Shown piece by piece: positions 17,925-25,925 of a stretch of 64,000 nt of DNA. Origin of the DNA: an uncultured Ruminococcus sp. GTDB lineage: Bacteria > Bacillota > Clostridia > Oscillospirales > Acutalibacteraceae. The notes under the pieces are model-generated. The model was not told where the DNA came from and did no database searches. It saw only the letters and a list, made by a program, of their open reading frames with translations. The position numbers were made by a program, and so were the translations under genes. The stretch is from NCBI GenBank assembly GCA_934476515.1, contig CAKSNZ010000008.1, positions 1 through 64,000 on the forward strand, read 5' to 3'. How positions within the stretch are numbered: position 1 is the stretch's first letter; each line of letters starts with the position of its first letter.

Positions 17925-18772
17925 CCGTCATCCTCCTTGAGTATGCTCAAAATTGTGCTTTCAATAATTTCTCCGGCTGACTTTGGTGCTACCTTTCCCG
18001 GCAAAGACAAGGCATGAATTGTTTTTATCCCAAGCTCTTTAGCTTTCTCAAAGTCCACCCCACCCGGGTAAGAAGCTAAATCTATAATTAATGCACCGGA
18101 CTTTATTCTCTTTAACTTTTCTTCATCAAAAATCATAGCAGGTACAGTGTTAAATATTAAGTCATATTTTTCTAATTCAGAAAAATAACCGGTCTTAACA
18201 CCCTGAAAACTATTGAGCTTTATCCACGCAAGGTCACTGCTCTTTCTGGCAGAAACAGTGACCTCAGAACCCATCCCACGAAGCATCTCTGAAAGCACCT
18301 TGCCAATTCTACCATAGCCACAAACAAGTGACTTGCTACCGTTTATAGTAAAGTCACTGCTATTTATTGCTTTTTCTATTGCACCCTCTGCTGTAGGTAC
18401 TGCATTTTTCACAGAGAACTCTTCTCTATCACTATATGACAAGGTTTCCTTTTCCATACCTGAAAATTCAGAAAGAAATTTTTCTCTCTTGCCGGTAAAG
18501 ACTTTTTTACCCTTTAATTTATCTTCATAACCACTTAGGTCAACAGTCTTTTCAGCATAAGGGGACTTTACTTCTTTACCCTTATCAAAAGGAATAATAG
18601 GAAGAACAAGCACATCACTGTCTAAAGCAGAGGCTACTTCACAACTCATATTTGACAGTTTTTCAAAGCCACATAACTTTACTTCATAACCATCATTCTT
18701 TAGTGCCTTAGCTAGGTAGTAATTTCTTTTATCTCCACCAAGAATACCAAAAGTCAGTTTATCACTTTTCAT
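17921..18772 (-). CDS. dpaA: Dipicolinate synthase subunit A
   Basis: A 283-residue protein (SpoVFA) with an N-terminal dipicolinate synthase domain and a C-terminal Rossmann domain (VCGYGRIGKVLSEMLRGMGSEVTVSARKSSDLAWI, about 150-184) that binds NAD(P)H. With DpaB it forms the enzyme for spore dipicolinic acid. Start: the ATG at 18772 has AAAAGGTG six nt upstream; a GTG three codons earlier is part of that site. Expression is expected in the mother cell under sigma-K, but I could not identify the promoter. It overlaps dpaB by four bases. Confidence 0.95.
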   Translation of the reverse strand: MKSDKLTFGILGGDKRNYYLAKALKNDGYEVKLCGFEKLSNMSCEVASALDSDVLVLPIIPFDKGKEVKSPYAEKTVDLSGYEDKLKGKKVFTGKREKFLSEFSGMEKETLSYSDREEFSVKNAVPTAEGAIEKAINSSDFTINGSKSLVCGYGRIGKVLSEMLRGMGSEVTVSARKSSDLAWIKLNSFQGVKTGYFSELEKYDLIFNTVPAMIFDEEKLKRIKSGALIIDLASYPGGVDFEKAKELGIKTIHALSLPGKVAPKSAGEIIESTILSILKEDDG

Positions 18773-18885
18773 AAAAAGCACCTTTTATCTTATTATCTTA
18801 ACTATTTATTTTTCGTCTTATACTTTATTATATGTAAGCGACACTAAGTTGTGCCGCCATAAAATAATTTAATGTGCAAAAGTTA

Positions 18886-19068
18886 TTAGCAACTGCACTT
18901 TGACTTTGCTACAAAACTTTCGCAGTCAACACATTTACTTTCACTAGGATGTGGTTCATGTGTACCGATATTTACTGTGTCTAGGGCACAATAGTTTTCT
19001 GACATATTGTGGTTTTCACAAGAAGTAACGGTACAACGGATTGAATGGTTCTTATTTGTCTTGTCCAT
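18886..19068 (-). CDS. DUF1540 small cysteine-rich protein
   Basis: A 60-residue protein with eight Cys residues arranged as in DUF1540: IRCTVTSCENH..ENYCALDTVNIGTHEPHPSESKCVDCESF. The spacing suggests a small metal-binding fold. Function unknown; the family is widespread in Clostridia and often near sporulation genes, as here beside dpaA. Start: the ATG at 19068 has TGAGGTG six nt upstream; a GTG three codons earlier overlaps the site. A short hairpin GCACAA-N4-TTGTGC lies in its leader. Confidence 0.9.
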   Translation of the reverse strand: MDKTNKNHSIRCTVTSCENHNMSENYCALDTVNIGTHEPHPSESKCVDCESFVAKSKCSC

Positions 19069-19185
19069 ATTTATCACCTCAAAATATTTTGCACAATTCT
19101 TTGTGCCTAATTATTATGGATTAAAACTTAATAAAATATACAGACAAAAATAAATTATCAACATATTATGTAGTGAGGTGATTAT

Positions 19186-19518
19186 ATGGTATTTCTTTAT
19201 ACATTACTTTTTATATTTGCTATTGTTGGTTTTACGGAAATTATCAGCTACTTAATCTTTAGAATAATGAGTGTAAAAAATGAATGTTCAACTATGCTGA
19301 TTACACCTATTAACAGTAATTCAAATTATGAATTTATCATTAGAAGTGTAACAGAAAAAGCAAAATGGATGGGTAGCTTTAGACCACAGAAAATTATTAT
19401 TGTTACCGAGAATTTATCTAAAGAAGCAATAAATGACATTAAGTCCCTAACCTATGGTTATGACTTTATAAAAATTATTGATAAAAAGTATCTTTCTAAT
19501 GAGGTTAATTCGTTGTAA
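19186..19518 (+). CDS. Small single-span membrane protein of unknown function
   Basis: A 110-residue protein with one N-terminal membrane segment (about residues 2-26) and a soluble C-terminal part containing alternating hydrophobic strands (QKIIIVTENLSKEAINDIKSL). I do not recognise the family. GAGGTGAT lies 4 nt before the ATG at 19186. It ends 30 nt before recD2, and the recD2 promoter overlaps its end, so the two may share readthrough transcription. Confidence 0.65.
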   Translation: MVFLYTLLFIFAIVGFTEIISYLIFRIMSVKNECSTMLITPINSNSNYEFIIRSVTEKAKWMGSFRPQKIIIVTENLSKEAINDIKSLTYGYDFIKIIDKKYLSNEVNSL

Positions 19519-19541
19519 ATACAGCCGGTTAGTGTTATAAT
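19513..19541 (+). promoter_or_regulatory. recD2 promoter, placed for a leaderless transcript
   Basis: TTGTAA (19513-19518), a 17-nt spacer, and TATAAT (19536-19541). The -10 ends only 7 nt before the recD2 ATG at 19549, so transcription should start at or next to the A of the start codon. No ribosome binding site is visible upstream of this ATG. Confidence 0.7.
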
Positions 19542-19548
19542 AAAAGTT

Positions 19549-21759
19549 ATGGAAAATAATGAGATTTTACAAATTACAGGGACAATTGAAGATATTATTT
19601 ATAGAAACAACGATAACGGTTACAGCGTAGTTGATGTAGATGTTAAGAAAGAATTAATTACTGCTACAGGAGTAATGCCTACTGTTGAAGTTGGTATGGA
19701 AGTTAGGCTATACGGTCGATATAAAAGTCACCCAAGCTATGGTTTACAGTTTTGTGTAGAAACCTTTGAACCTACTATTCCAACAACCTCTAACGGTATT
19801 TTGCGTTATCTTTCATCTGGTGCAATTAAAGGTGTCGGTTCATCAACTGCTACAATGCTTGTAAAAGAATTTGGTGAAAAAACTCTTGAAGTGCTGGAAA
19901 ATGAACCTGAGAGAGTTGCTTTGTTAAAGGGTATTTCAGAAAAGAAAGCTAATGATATTTCCAAACAGCTAAAGGAAAGTATCGGTATAAGGGAGCTTAT
20001 GCTATACCTTAGTGAATTCCAAATTTCTGCAAATACTGCTGTAAGAATTTACAAATTTTTTGGCAACAGAAGTCTTGAATATATTAGAGATAATCCATAT
20101 ACACTTTGTGACAATGGACTTAGAGTCAGCTTTGAAATGGCTGATATGATAGCTAAAAAGCAAGACAGACCTATTGATGATAAAAACAGAGTGAGAGCAG
20201 GTATTGCCCATGTACTAAACCATAACAAGCAAAACGGTCACACTTGTCTGCCGGAAGAAAGGCTCATAGCCACTACTACAAACTTTTTACAGGTAGATAC
20301 TGAACTTGTGAAAGACGCACTTAATAATATGATTTTTGATGCGTCACTTATGCGTGAAAATTTTGATGATAAGAATTTTATTTTCTTACCTGAAATGCAC
20401 AGAGCAGAAACTTTCATTGCAAACAGAATTAAACTAATGCAAAGTTTCCCTGCTGCTAAGTTTTCAAATACAGATACTCTTATTGAAAAGATACAACAAG
20501 AGGACAACATTCAGTATGCAGAAAAGCAGATTGAGGCTATTAAGTCAGCTATGGAAAAGGGCTTTCTTATTCTTACAGGTGGTCCCGGAACAGGCAAAAC
20601 AACAACACTAAATGCCATCATTAAGATACTTGAAAAGAATGGACAAACTGTACTGTTAACTGCACCTACAGGCAGAGCATCACAGAGAATGGGTGAAGTT
20701 ACCGGCAAAGAGGCAAAGACAATTCACAGACTACTGGAAGTTGCTTATGATAAAGATGATAAACCGGTATTTAAGAAAAACGAAAAGAACCTACTAAAAT
20801 GTGATGCACTAATTGTTGATGAAGTTTCTATGGTGGATAGTCAGCTATTTGCAAGTTTAATAGAGGCTTTGCCATTTGCCACAAGACTTATTCTTGTAGG
20901 TGACAGTAATCAGCTACCGTCAGTTGGACCGGGTAATGTTCTTGGCAACTTAATTGAATGTGAAAAGTTACCATTTGTAGAATTAACAGAAATTTTCAGA
21001 CAATCACTAAAAAGTCTTATTGTTACTAATGCTCACAAAATTGTTGAAGGTGAACTTCCTGACATTTCAAAACACAACAATGACTTTTTCTTCTTGCCAA
21101 CTAAAAATGGCACAGAGGCAACTAACCTTGTAATTGATTTATTTACAAGACGACTTGTAAAAAGCTACAACTATTCCCCTACTGAGGATATACAAATCTT
21201 GTGTCCCGGCAGAAAAGGGGCTTTAGGTGCAACTGACTTAAATGAAAGACTACAAAATGCACTTAACCCACCGGCTAAAGACAAACAAGAAATTAAGTTT
21301 GGCAGAAAGATTCTTCGTATCGGTGACAAGGTTATGCAATACAAAAACAACTATGACATAATGTACACCAAAGATGATGGAGAAACTTCTACCGGTATTT
21401 TTAACGGTGATATTGGCACAATAATTGAAATTAACAAAAAGCAACAGTATATAAAAATTCGCTTTGATGACAAGGTTGCTACCTATGACTATGACTCAGC
21501 ACAGGATGTTGAATTAAGCTATGCAACAACTATACACAAAAGTCAGGGTAATGAATTTGAGGCAGTTATTATTCCTTTGTTCCACACACCACCACAGTTA
21601 TGTTACAGAAACTTACTTTACACAGGTGTTACAAGAGCAAAGAAACTGCTTATTATTGTTGGAGATAGCAACATTATTGCTAATATGACCCACAGTAACA
21701 AGAAGAATAAACGATATACAGGACTAAAATATTTTTTACAACAAGATAGTGCTATATGA
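19549..21759 (+). CDS. recD2: RecD2 5'-3' DNA helicase
   Basis: A 736-residue SF1B helicase of the RecD2 type, which works without RecBC in DNA repair and replication-fork processing. The N-terminal OB-like region (GTIEDIIYRNNDNGYSVVDV) and helix-hairpin-helix motifs (GVGSSTATMLVKEFG) are followed by Walker A GGPGTGKTT (about residue 344), Walker B VDEVSMVD (about 424), GDSNQLPSVGPG and the C-terminal ATTIHKSQGNEFEAV. The start matches the family, although no Shine-Dalgarno is present; see the promoter entry. It overlaps comFC by four bases (ATGA). Confidence 0.95.
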   Translation: MENNEILQITGTIEDIIYRNNDNGYSVVDVDVKKELITATGVMPTVEVGMEVRLYGRYKSHPSYGLQFCVETFEPTIPTTSNGILRYLSSGAIKGVGSSTATMLVKEFGEKTLEVLENEPERVALLKGISEKKANDISKQLKESIGIRELMLYLSEFQISANTAVRIYKFFGNRSLEYIRDNPYTLCDNGLRVSFEMADMIAKKQDRPIDDKNRVRAGIAHVLNHNKQNGHTCLPEERLIATTTNFLQVDTELVKDALNNMIFDASLMRENFDDKNFIFLPEMHRAETFIANRIKLMQSFPAAKFSNTDTLIEKIQQEDNIQYAEKQIEAIKSAMEKGFLILTGGPGTGKTTTLNAIIKILEKNGQTVLLTAPTGRASQRMGEVTGKEAKTIHRLLEVAYDKDDKPVFKKNEKNLLKCDALIVDEVSMVDSQLFASLIEALPFATRLILVGDSNQLPSVGPGNVLGNLIECEKLPFVELTEIFRQSLKSLIVTNAHKIVEGELPDISKHNNDFFFLPTKNGTEATNLVIDLFTRRLVKSYNYSPTEDIQILCPGRKGALGATDLNERLQNALNPPAKDKQEIKFGRKILRIGDKVMQYKNNYDIMYTKDDGETSTGIFNGDIGTIIEINKKQQYIKIRFDDKVATYDYDSAQDVELSYATTIHKSQGNEFEAVIIPLFHTPPQLCYRNLLYTGVTRAKKLLIIVGDSNIIANMTHSNKKNKRYTGLKYFLQQDSAI

Positions 21760-22394
21760 GTATTGCAGATAAAATAAAAAACTTTTTCTTTCCAAACAGA
21801 TGTCCTTTCTGTAACAAGGTTATCGAAGAAAAGGAAATTGTATGTAAAGATTGCATCAGCAAATTCCCTATAAATTATTTTGATGGTTTTGCTATTGGTG
21901 GATTTAGGTGTATTTCACCATTTTACTATGAAGATGATTTTAGAAAAGGTATGCTACAATTTAAATTCCACGATAGAGATTATTACGGCAAATCTATGGG
22001 AATTTTAATGGTTGATACTATTAAGAAAAGTTATGGTGACTTACACTTTGACATTATTACTGCAGTACCTTTACATAATAAAAGGCTGAAAGAAAGAGGA
22101 TACAATCAATCAGAAATTTTAGCCAGAACAATTGCCGAAGAACTTAACATTCCCTATACAGAAACACTGTTTAAACACAAAAACAACAAAGTGCAACATA
22201 CCTTAAAAGGCAAAGACAGAATGAATAATGTTAAGAATGCATACAAGGTAATTGACAAAAGTCTAATAAAAGACAAAAATATACTTATTGTTGATGATAT
22301 AATTACAACAGGTTGTACCATTGGTGAATGTGCAAAAACACTTTTCAAAGGTGGATGCAACACAGTATGTTGTTGTACACTATGCAAAGCATAA
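21756..22394 (+). CDS. comFC: ComFC-family phosphoribosyltransferase-like protein
   Basis: A 212-residue protein with an N-terminal zinc finger (CPFCNKVIEEKEIVCKDC) and a phosphoribosyltransferase fold whose PRPP loop reads ILIVDDIITTGCT (about residues 178-190); ITAVPLHNKRLKERGYNQSE is the family signature. ComFC is a cytosolic factor needed for natural transformation in several species, acting with the helicase ComFA; no comFA is seen here. The start overlaps the recD2 stop by four bases, so the two are translationally coupled. Confidence 0.92.
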   Translation: MSIADKIKNFFFPNRCPFCNKVIEEKEIVCKDCISKFPINYFDGFAIGGFRCISPFYYEDDFRKGMLQFKFHDRDYYGKSMGILMVDTIKKSYGDLHFDIITAVPLHNKRLKERGYNQSEILARTIAEELNIPYTETLFKHKNNKVQHTLKGKDRMNNVKNAYKVIDKSLIKDKNILIVDDIITTGCTIGECAKTLFKGGCNTVCCCTLCKA

Positions 22395-22409
22395 ATTTAG
22401 GAGAACATA

Positions 22410-23429
22410 ATGAATATTGCTATAGATATTGGCACTTGCAATACTCAAGTTGCTACAAAAAATAAAGGTGTTATAATCTCTGAACCATCAGTTATTACAT
22501 ATGACACCTATACAAATTCAATAATAGCAGTTGGTGATATGGCATACAAAACCATAGGCAAAACTCCCGAGAGAGTAAAGGCTACCTTTCCTATGGTTGA
22601 CGGTGCAGTATCTGCCTCAGAACTTATGGAAAATATGATAAGAATTTTCATAGAAAAAGGTTGCAGAAAAAGAATATCTATGCCTAAAATTATTACTGCT
22701 GTTCCCGGTGGAATAACCGAGGTTGAAAAAAGAGCAATAGTAAATGCAATTAGCAGTTATGGTGTACGGTCTGTGTATTTAATTGAAACACCTAAAGCAT
22801 CAGCAATGGGTGCAGGTCTTGACATACTTTCAGGTGAAGGTAAGTTGGTTGCTGACTTAGGTGGTGGTACTGCTGACATTGCAGTTCTTTCCTTAGGTGG
22901 AGTCAGTTCCGGTATTTCCATAAAAAAAGCCGGTAATGAAATGGACAAGAATATTATTAAATATATGAAAAGTCATTACAATCTTTCAATAGGTCAGCAA
23001 ATGGCTGAACAATGCAAGAAAGAAATCGGTGCAGTTAAATTTGTTGATGCTGACAAAACCTTTATTATGAAAGGCAGAGATATGGTAAGTGGCTTACCTA
23101 AGGCAATTGAGGTTAGGAAAAGTCAGCTAATACCTATTTATCAAAGAACTATGCTGGAAATTATCAGAGGTATTGTTGATGTGTTGGAAAACACACCTCC
23201 TGAATTAAACGGTGATATTCTAAAAAGTGGCATTGTATTTACAGGTGGACTTAGCAAAATTGAGGGCTTAAAAGAGCTTGTTAAGGACTACATAAGAAAC
23301 CTAAAAATCACTGTTGCGAATGAACCTGAGTTTTGTACAATCAAAGGCATTGTAAAAGCCTCTCAGTACATAAATAAAGTTGATAATAATAAAGGTCATG
23401 AGATTAACCCTTTACTTGCAGTTTATTAA
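22410..23429 (+). CDS. MreB/Mbl-like actin homologue
   Basis: A 339-residue bacterial actin. Nucleotide-binding motifs are visible: phosphate-1 IAIDIGTCNTQVA near the start, VADLGGGTADIAVLSLGG (phosphate-2, about 149-166) and FTGGLSKIEGL (adenosine motif, about 281). MreB proteins form membrane-associated filaments that guide wall synthesis. It is not next to mreC/mreD, so it is a stand-alone paralogue, more like Mbl or MreBH. AGGAG lies 6-7 nt before the ATG. It is third in the recD2-comFC operon and ends at a strong terminator. Confidence 0.88.
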   Translation: MNIAIDIGTCNTQVATKNKGVIISEPSVITYDTYTNSIIAVGDMAYKTIGKTPERVKATFPMVDGAVSASELMENMIRIFIEKGCRKRISMPKIITAVPGGITEVEKRAIVNAISSYGVRSVYLIETPKASAMGAGLDILSGEGKLVADLGGGTADIAVLSLGGVSSGISIKKAGNEMDKNIIKYMKSHYNLSIGQQMAEQCKKEIGAVKFVDADKTFIMKGRDMVSGLPKAIEVRKSQLIPIYQRTMLEIIRGIVDVLENTPPELNGDILKSGIVFTGGLSKIEGLKELVKDYIRNLKITVANEPEFCTIKGIVKASQYINKVDNNKGHEINPLLAVY

Positions 23430-23445
23430 AATTTTATACTATATT

Positions 23446-23475
23446 AAAAGGTCGGTAACAAAATACCGACCTTTT
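23446..23475 (+). terminator. Terminator of the recD2-comFC-mreB-like operon
   Basis: Perfect 12-bp stem AAAAGGTCGGTA / TACCGACCTTTT with a 6-nt loop, followed by GCTTTTGTTT, 16 nt after the stop codon. Confidence 0.92.
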
Positions 23476-23685
23476 GCTTTTGTTTAGTATGTTTTATATT
23501 TAATAGTTTCCCTTTTACTCACAGTTTAAGATAAATCAGTTCTGCAAATTAGGGTTTGTGGGGATGTTGTAAATTATAAAAAAGTGTATACTATGTCCTT
23601 GTGTAAACTGTAAACTATGTGGTTGTATAATTCAAAATACAACGATATTTTGTAGCATAAACAATAGTAATTTATATATCGTATT

Positions 23686-23860
23686 GTGGCTCACAGGTGT
23701 AGGGGCGAACAGTGTTCGCCCGTTAAAAAGTGTGATACCTATGGGATTATTGTCCTATTTGCAGATTATAAATTTATAATATCTACAAAGGACAAAATAC
23801 AAATAGAAAGGTTAATTTTCAAACGGGACATCAATGATGTCCCCTACACCTGTGAGTCAT
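23686..23860. repeat. MITE-like interspersed repeat, copy 4 (most intact)
   Basis: Perfect 12-bp ends ACAGGTGTAGGG (23693-23704) and CCCTACACCTGT (23842-23853). Inside are two perfect 8-bp hairpins with 3-nt loops: GGGCGAAC/GTTCGCCC (23703-23721) and GGGACATC/GATGTCCC (23825-23843), plus the central palindrome TATAAATTTATA. The flank to about 23945 is nearly identical, inverted, to the sequence left of copy 2. No gene is present from 23430 to 23965. Confidence 0.88.
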
Positions 23861-23965
23861 AGTTTCATATGATTTTATGGTATATATTCTCACTACAAAT
23901 TCACCTTAACTAACAATCAAAACTATAAGACAACCCCAAATTTATAAAACAATTCATCTACACTT

Positions 23966-24430
23966 TTAATTCAAAATTACCACAATATAATTTAGATATA
24001 GTGCAAAGCACAGCCACACCAAATAAGGGATTTGGAGATAACTTGCAGTTTTATTACATTTATAAAAAAGCAAAATCATTCCCAACACCATAAGGATAAG
24101 AATTGTTAACCAACCAAATGACAGTACAAACTGTTCCCCTAAAAAGAAAAACATTGACCACAAAAAGTTAAATACTAACTGCACACCATAAATCAGCAGT
24201 CCATACCTTCTATATTTACAACCGGACTCAAAAACTAATGTTGCAGAAATACCCATCAAGAAAAACAGTATTACCCACACAACAGGAAACACCCAATCAG
24301 GTGGTGTTAGTGCTGACTGATTAAAATTACTTGAAAAATTTTTGGATGCATTCTTAGTTAAGAACCCAGAAATCTGCCCTATACCAATACTTATAATAAG
24401 GCTGATAATGTAATTTTTTAATTTTATCAT
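23966..24430 (-). CDS. TspO/MBR-family membrane protein
   Basis: A 154-residue protein with five predicted membrane segments. The family signature LTPPDWVFPVVWVILFFLMGISATLV (residues 41-66) and the tryptophan-rich third and fourth helices (NFLWSMFFFLG) are clear. TspO proteins bind tetrapyrroles and other hydrophobic ligands and have been linked to stress responses; the role in anaerobes is not settled. GGGGAAAT lies just before the ATG. It stands alone on the minus strand, with a repeat element on its downstream side. Confidence 0.92.
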   Translation of the reverse strand: MIKLKNYIISLIISIGIGQISGFLTKNASKNFSSNFNQSALTPPDWVFPVVWVILFFLMGISATLVFESGCKYRRYGLLIYGVQLVFNFLWSMFFFLGEQFVLSFGWLTILILMVLGMILLFYKCNKTASYLQIPYLVWLCFALYLNYIVVILN

Positions 24431-24564
24431 TTTATTTCCCCTACCTATAAAATGTATATCATTATTATGCGTAAAATTTCTAATTTATCACCACAAAATT
24501 TTTAAGATAGTATTTCATTTTACAGAAACTTTTGGTACAATTAAAGTTGATAGGATGTGAAATA

Positions 24565-25914
24565 ATGAATAAAATTTTGAAATTCGATAAGCTAAAATTA
24601 TTCTTTTACTTTTTGGCAAGTGTATTCACTTCTAACTGTTACTTGCTGATTAAAAGTGGACAGTTTTCATTTATTATGGTAGCTATTGTTACCTTTTTAT
24701 ATTCAAACATTATGCCTTTAATAGGTAGCACAGTACATACTAAAAGGTTAAAGCTATGTGACCATGGTAGGATATGCTTAACAACATTTGCTTATTCTTG
24801 TTTGGTGTCGGTGATTTATTATATTGTATTTATGATTTGGATGATACCTAGTGTGGCAAGTTGGACGGACTTTTTATACAGTGCATTAATATGTGTTGTT
24901 ACACTTTCAATATTATTCTGGAACGGAATTATAACTGTTTATCTTGTATCATTACAACTGGGAATCAGACACAGAGTAATAGGCATTTTGTGTGGGCTTA
25001 TTCCTATTGCAAACCTAGTTGCTTTGGGTAAAATTGTAAAGGTTGTTAAGGGTGAAGTTGTTACAGAAGAAAACAAATACCTACTAAATGAAAGTAGAAA
25101 AGATAAAGAAATTTGCAATACTAAGTACCCTATTTTATTTGTACATGGCGTGTTCTTTAGAGATTTTAAGAACTTTAATTATTGGGGTAGAGTTCCTAAT
25201 GAGTTGGAGAAAAACGGTTGTAAAATCTACTACGGCAACCACCAATCTGCTTTATCTGTAAAGGACAGTGCAAAGGAATTGGCAGAAAGAATCAGAAATA
25301 TTGTAGCTGAAACCAACTGCAAAAAGGTAAATATTATTGCTCACTCTAAAGGTGGCCTTGATGTTAGATATGCTATTGCTAAAGAAAATATCGGTGAAAT
25401 GGTAGCTTCTCTCACTACAATCAACACACCACATAAAGGTTGTGAATTTGCCGATTACTTACTGACTAAAGTGCCTAAGTCAATTCAAAACAAAATTGCA
25501 ACTACATATAACACTTCCCTAAGACAACTTGGTGACAAAAATCCTGACTTTATGGCATCGGTTAATGATTTAACTGCAAGTGGTGTTAAGGCTATTAATG
25601 AGGATATTGGTGAAGAACACCTTGATAATATTTACTGTCAAAGTTTCGGTTCTATACTTAACAAGGCTACAAGTGGTAAATTCCCACTTAATCTTTCCTA
25701 CCATTTGGTTAAATATTTTGATGGTAAAAATGACGGTTTGGTTTCTATAAAATCATTTCCTTGGGGTGAAAACTATACTCTACTAACTGTTAAAGGCAAC
25801 AGAGGTATTTCTCATGGTGATATGATTGACCTTAACAGAGAAAATATTAAGGGTTTTGATGTAAGAGAATTTTATGTTCAACTTGTAAGTGACCTAAAAA
25901 ACAGGAACTTATAA
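24565..25914 (+). CDS. Membrane-anchored alpha/beta-hydrolase (PGAP1/triacylglycerol lipase-like)
   Basis: A 449-residue protein. The N-terminal ~150 residues hold four predicted membrane helices; a soluble alpha/beta-hydrolase domain follows from YPILFVHGVFFRDFKNFNYW (oxyanion hole region). The nucleophile elbow is AHSKGG with Ser261, then TTINTPHKG, as in lipases and PGAP1-like deacylases; a late His (GISHGDM) probably completes the triad. Substrate unknown. Start: the ATG at 24565 has AGGATG 8 nt upstream; the frame opens 11 codons earlier at a TTG without such a site. It ends 11 nt before the GH13 gene start, so the two form an operon. Confidence 0.82.
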   Translation: MNKILKFDKLKLFFYFLASVFTSNCYLLIKSGQFSFIMVAIVTFLYSNIMPLIGSTVHTKRLKLCDHGRICLTTFAYSCLVSVIYYIVFMIWMIPSVASWTDFLYSALICVVTLSILFWNGIITVYLVSLQLGIRHRVIGILCGLIPIANLVALGKIVKVVKGEVVTEENKYLLNESRKDKEICNTKYPILFVHGVFFRDFKNFNYWGRVPNELEKNGCKIYYGNHQSALSVKDSAKELAERIRNIVAETNCKKVNIIAHSKGGLDVRYAIAKENIGEMVASLTTINTPHKGCEFADYLLTKVPKSIQNKIATTYNTSLRQLGDKNPDFMASVNDLTASGVKAINEDIGEEHLDNIYCQSFGSILNKATSGKFPLNLSYHLVKYFDGKNDGLVSIKSFPWGENYTLLTVKGNRGISHGDMIDLNRENIKGFDVREFYVQLVSDLKNRNL

Positions 25915-25925
25915 TGGAGGTAACT

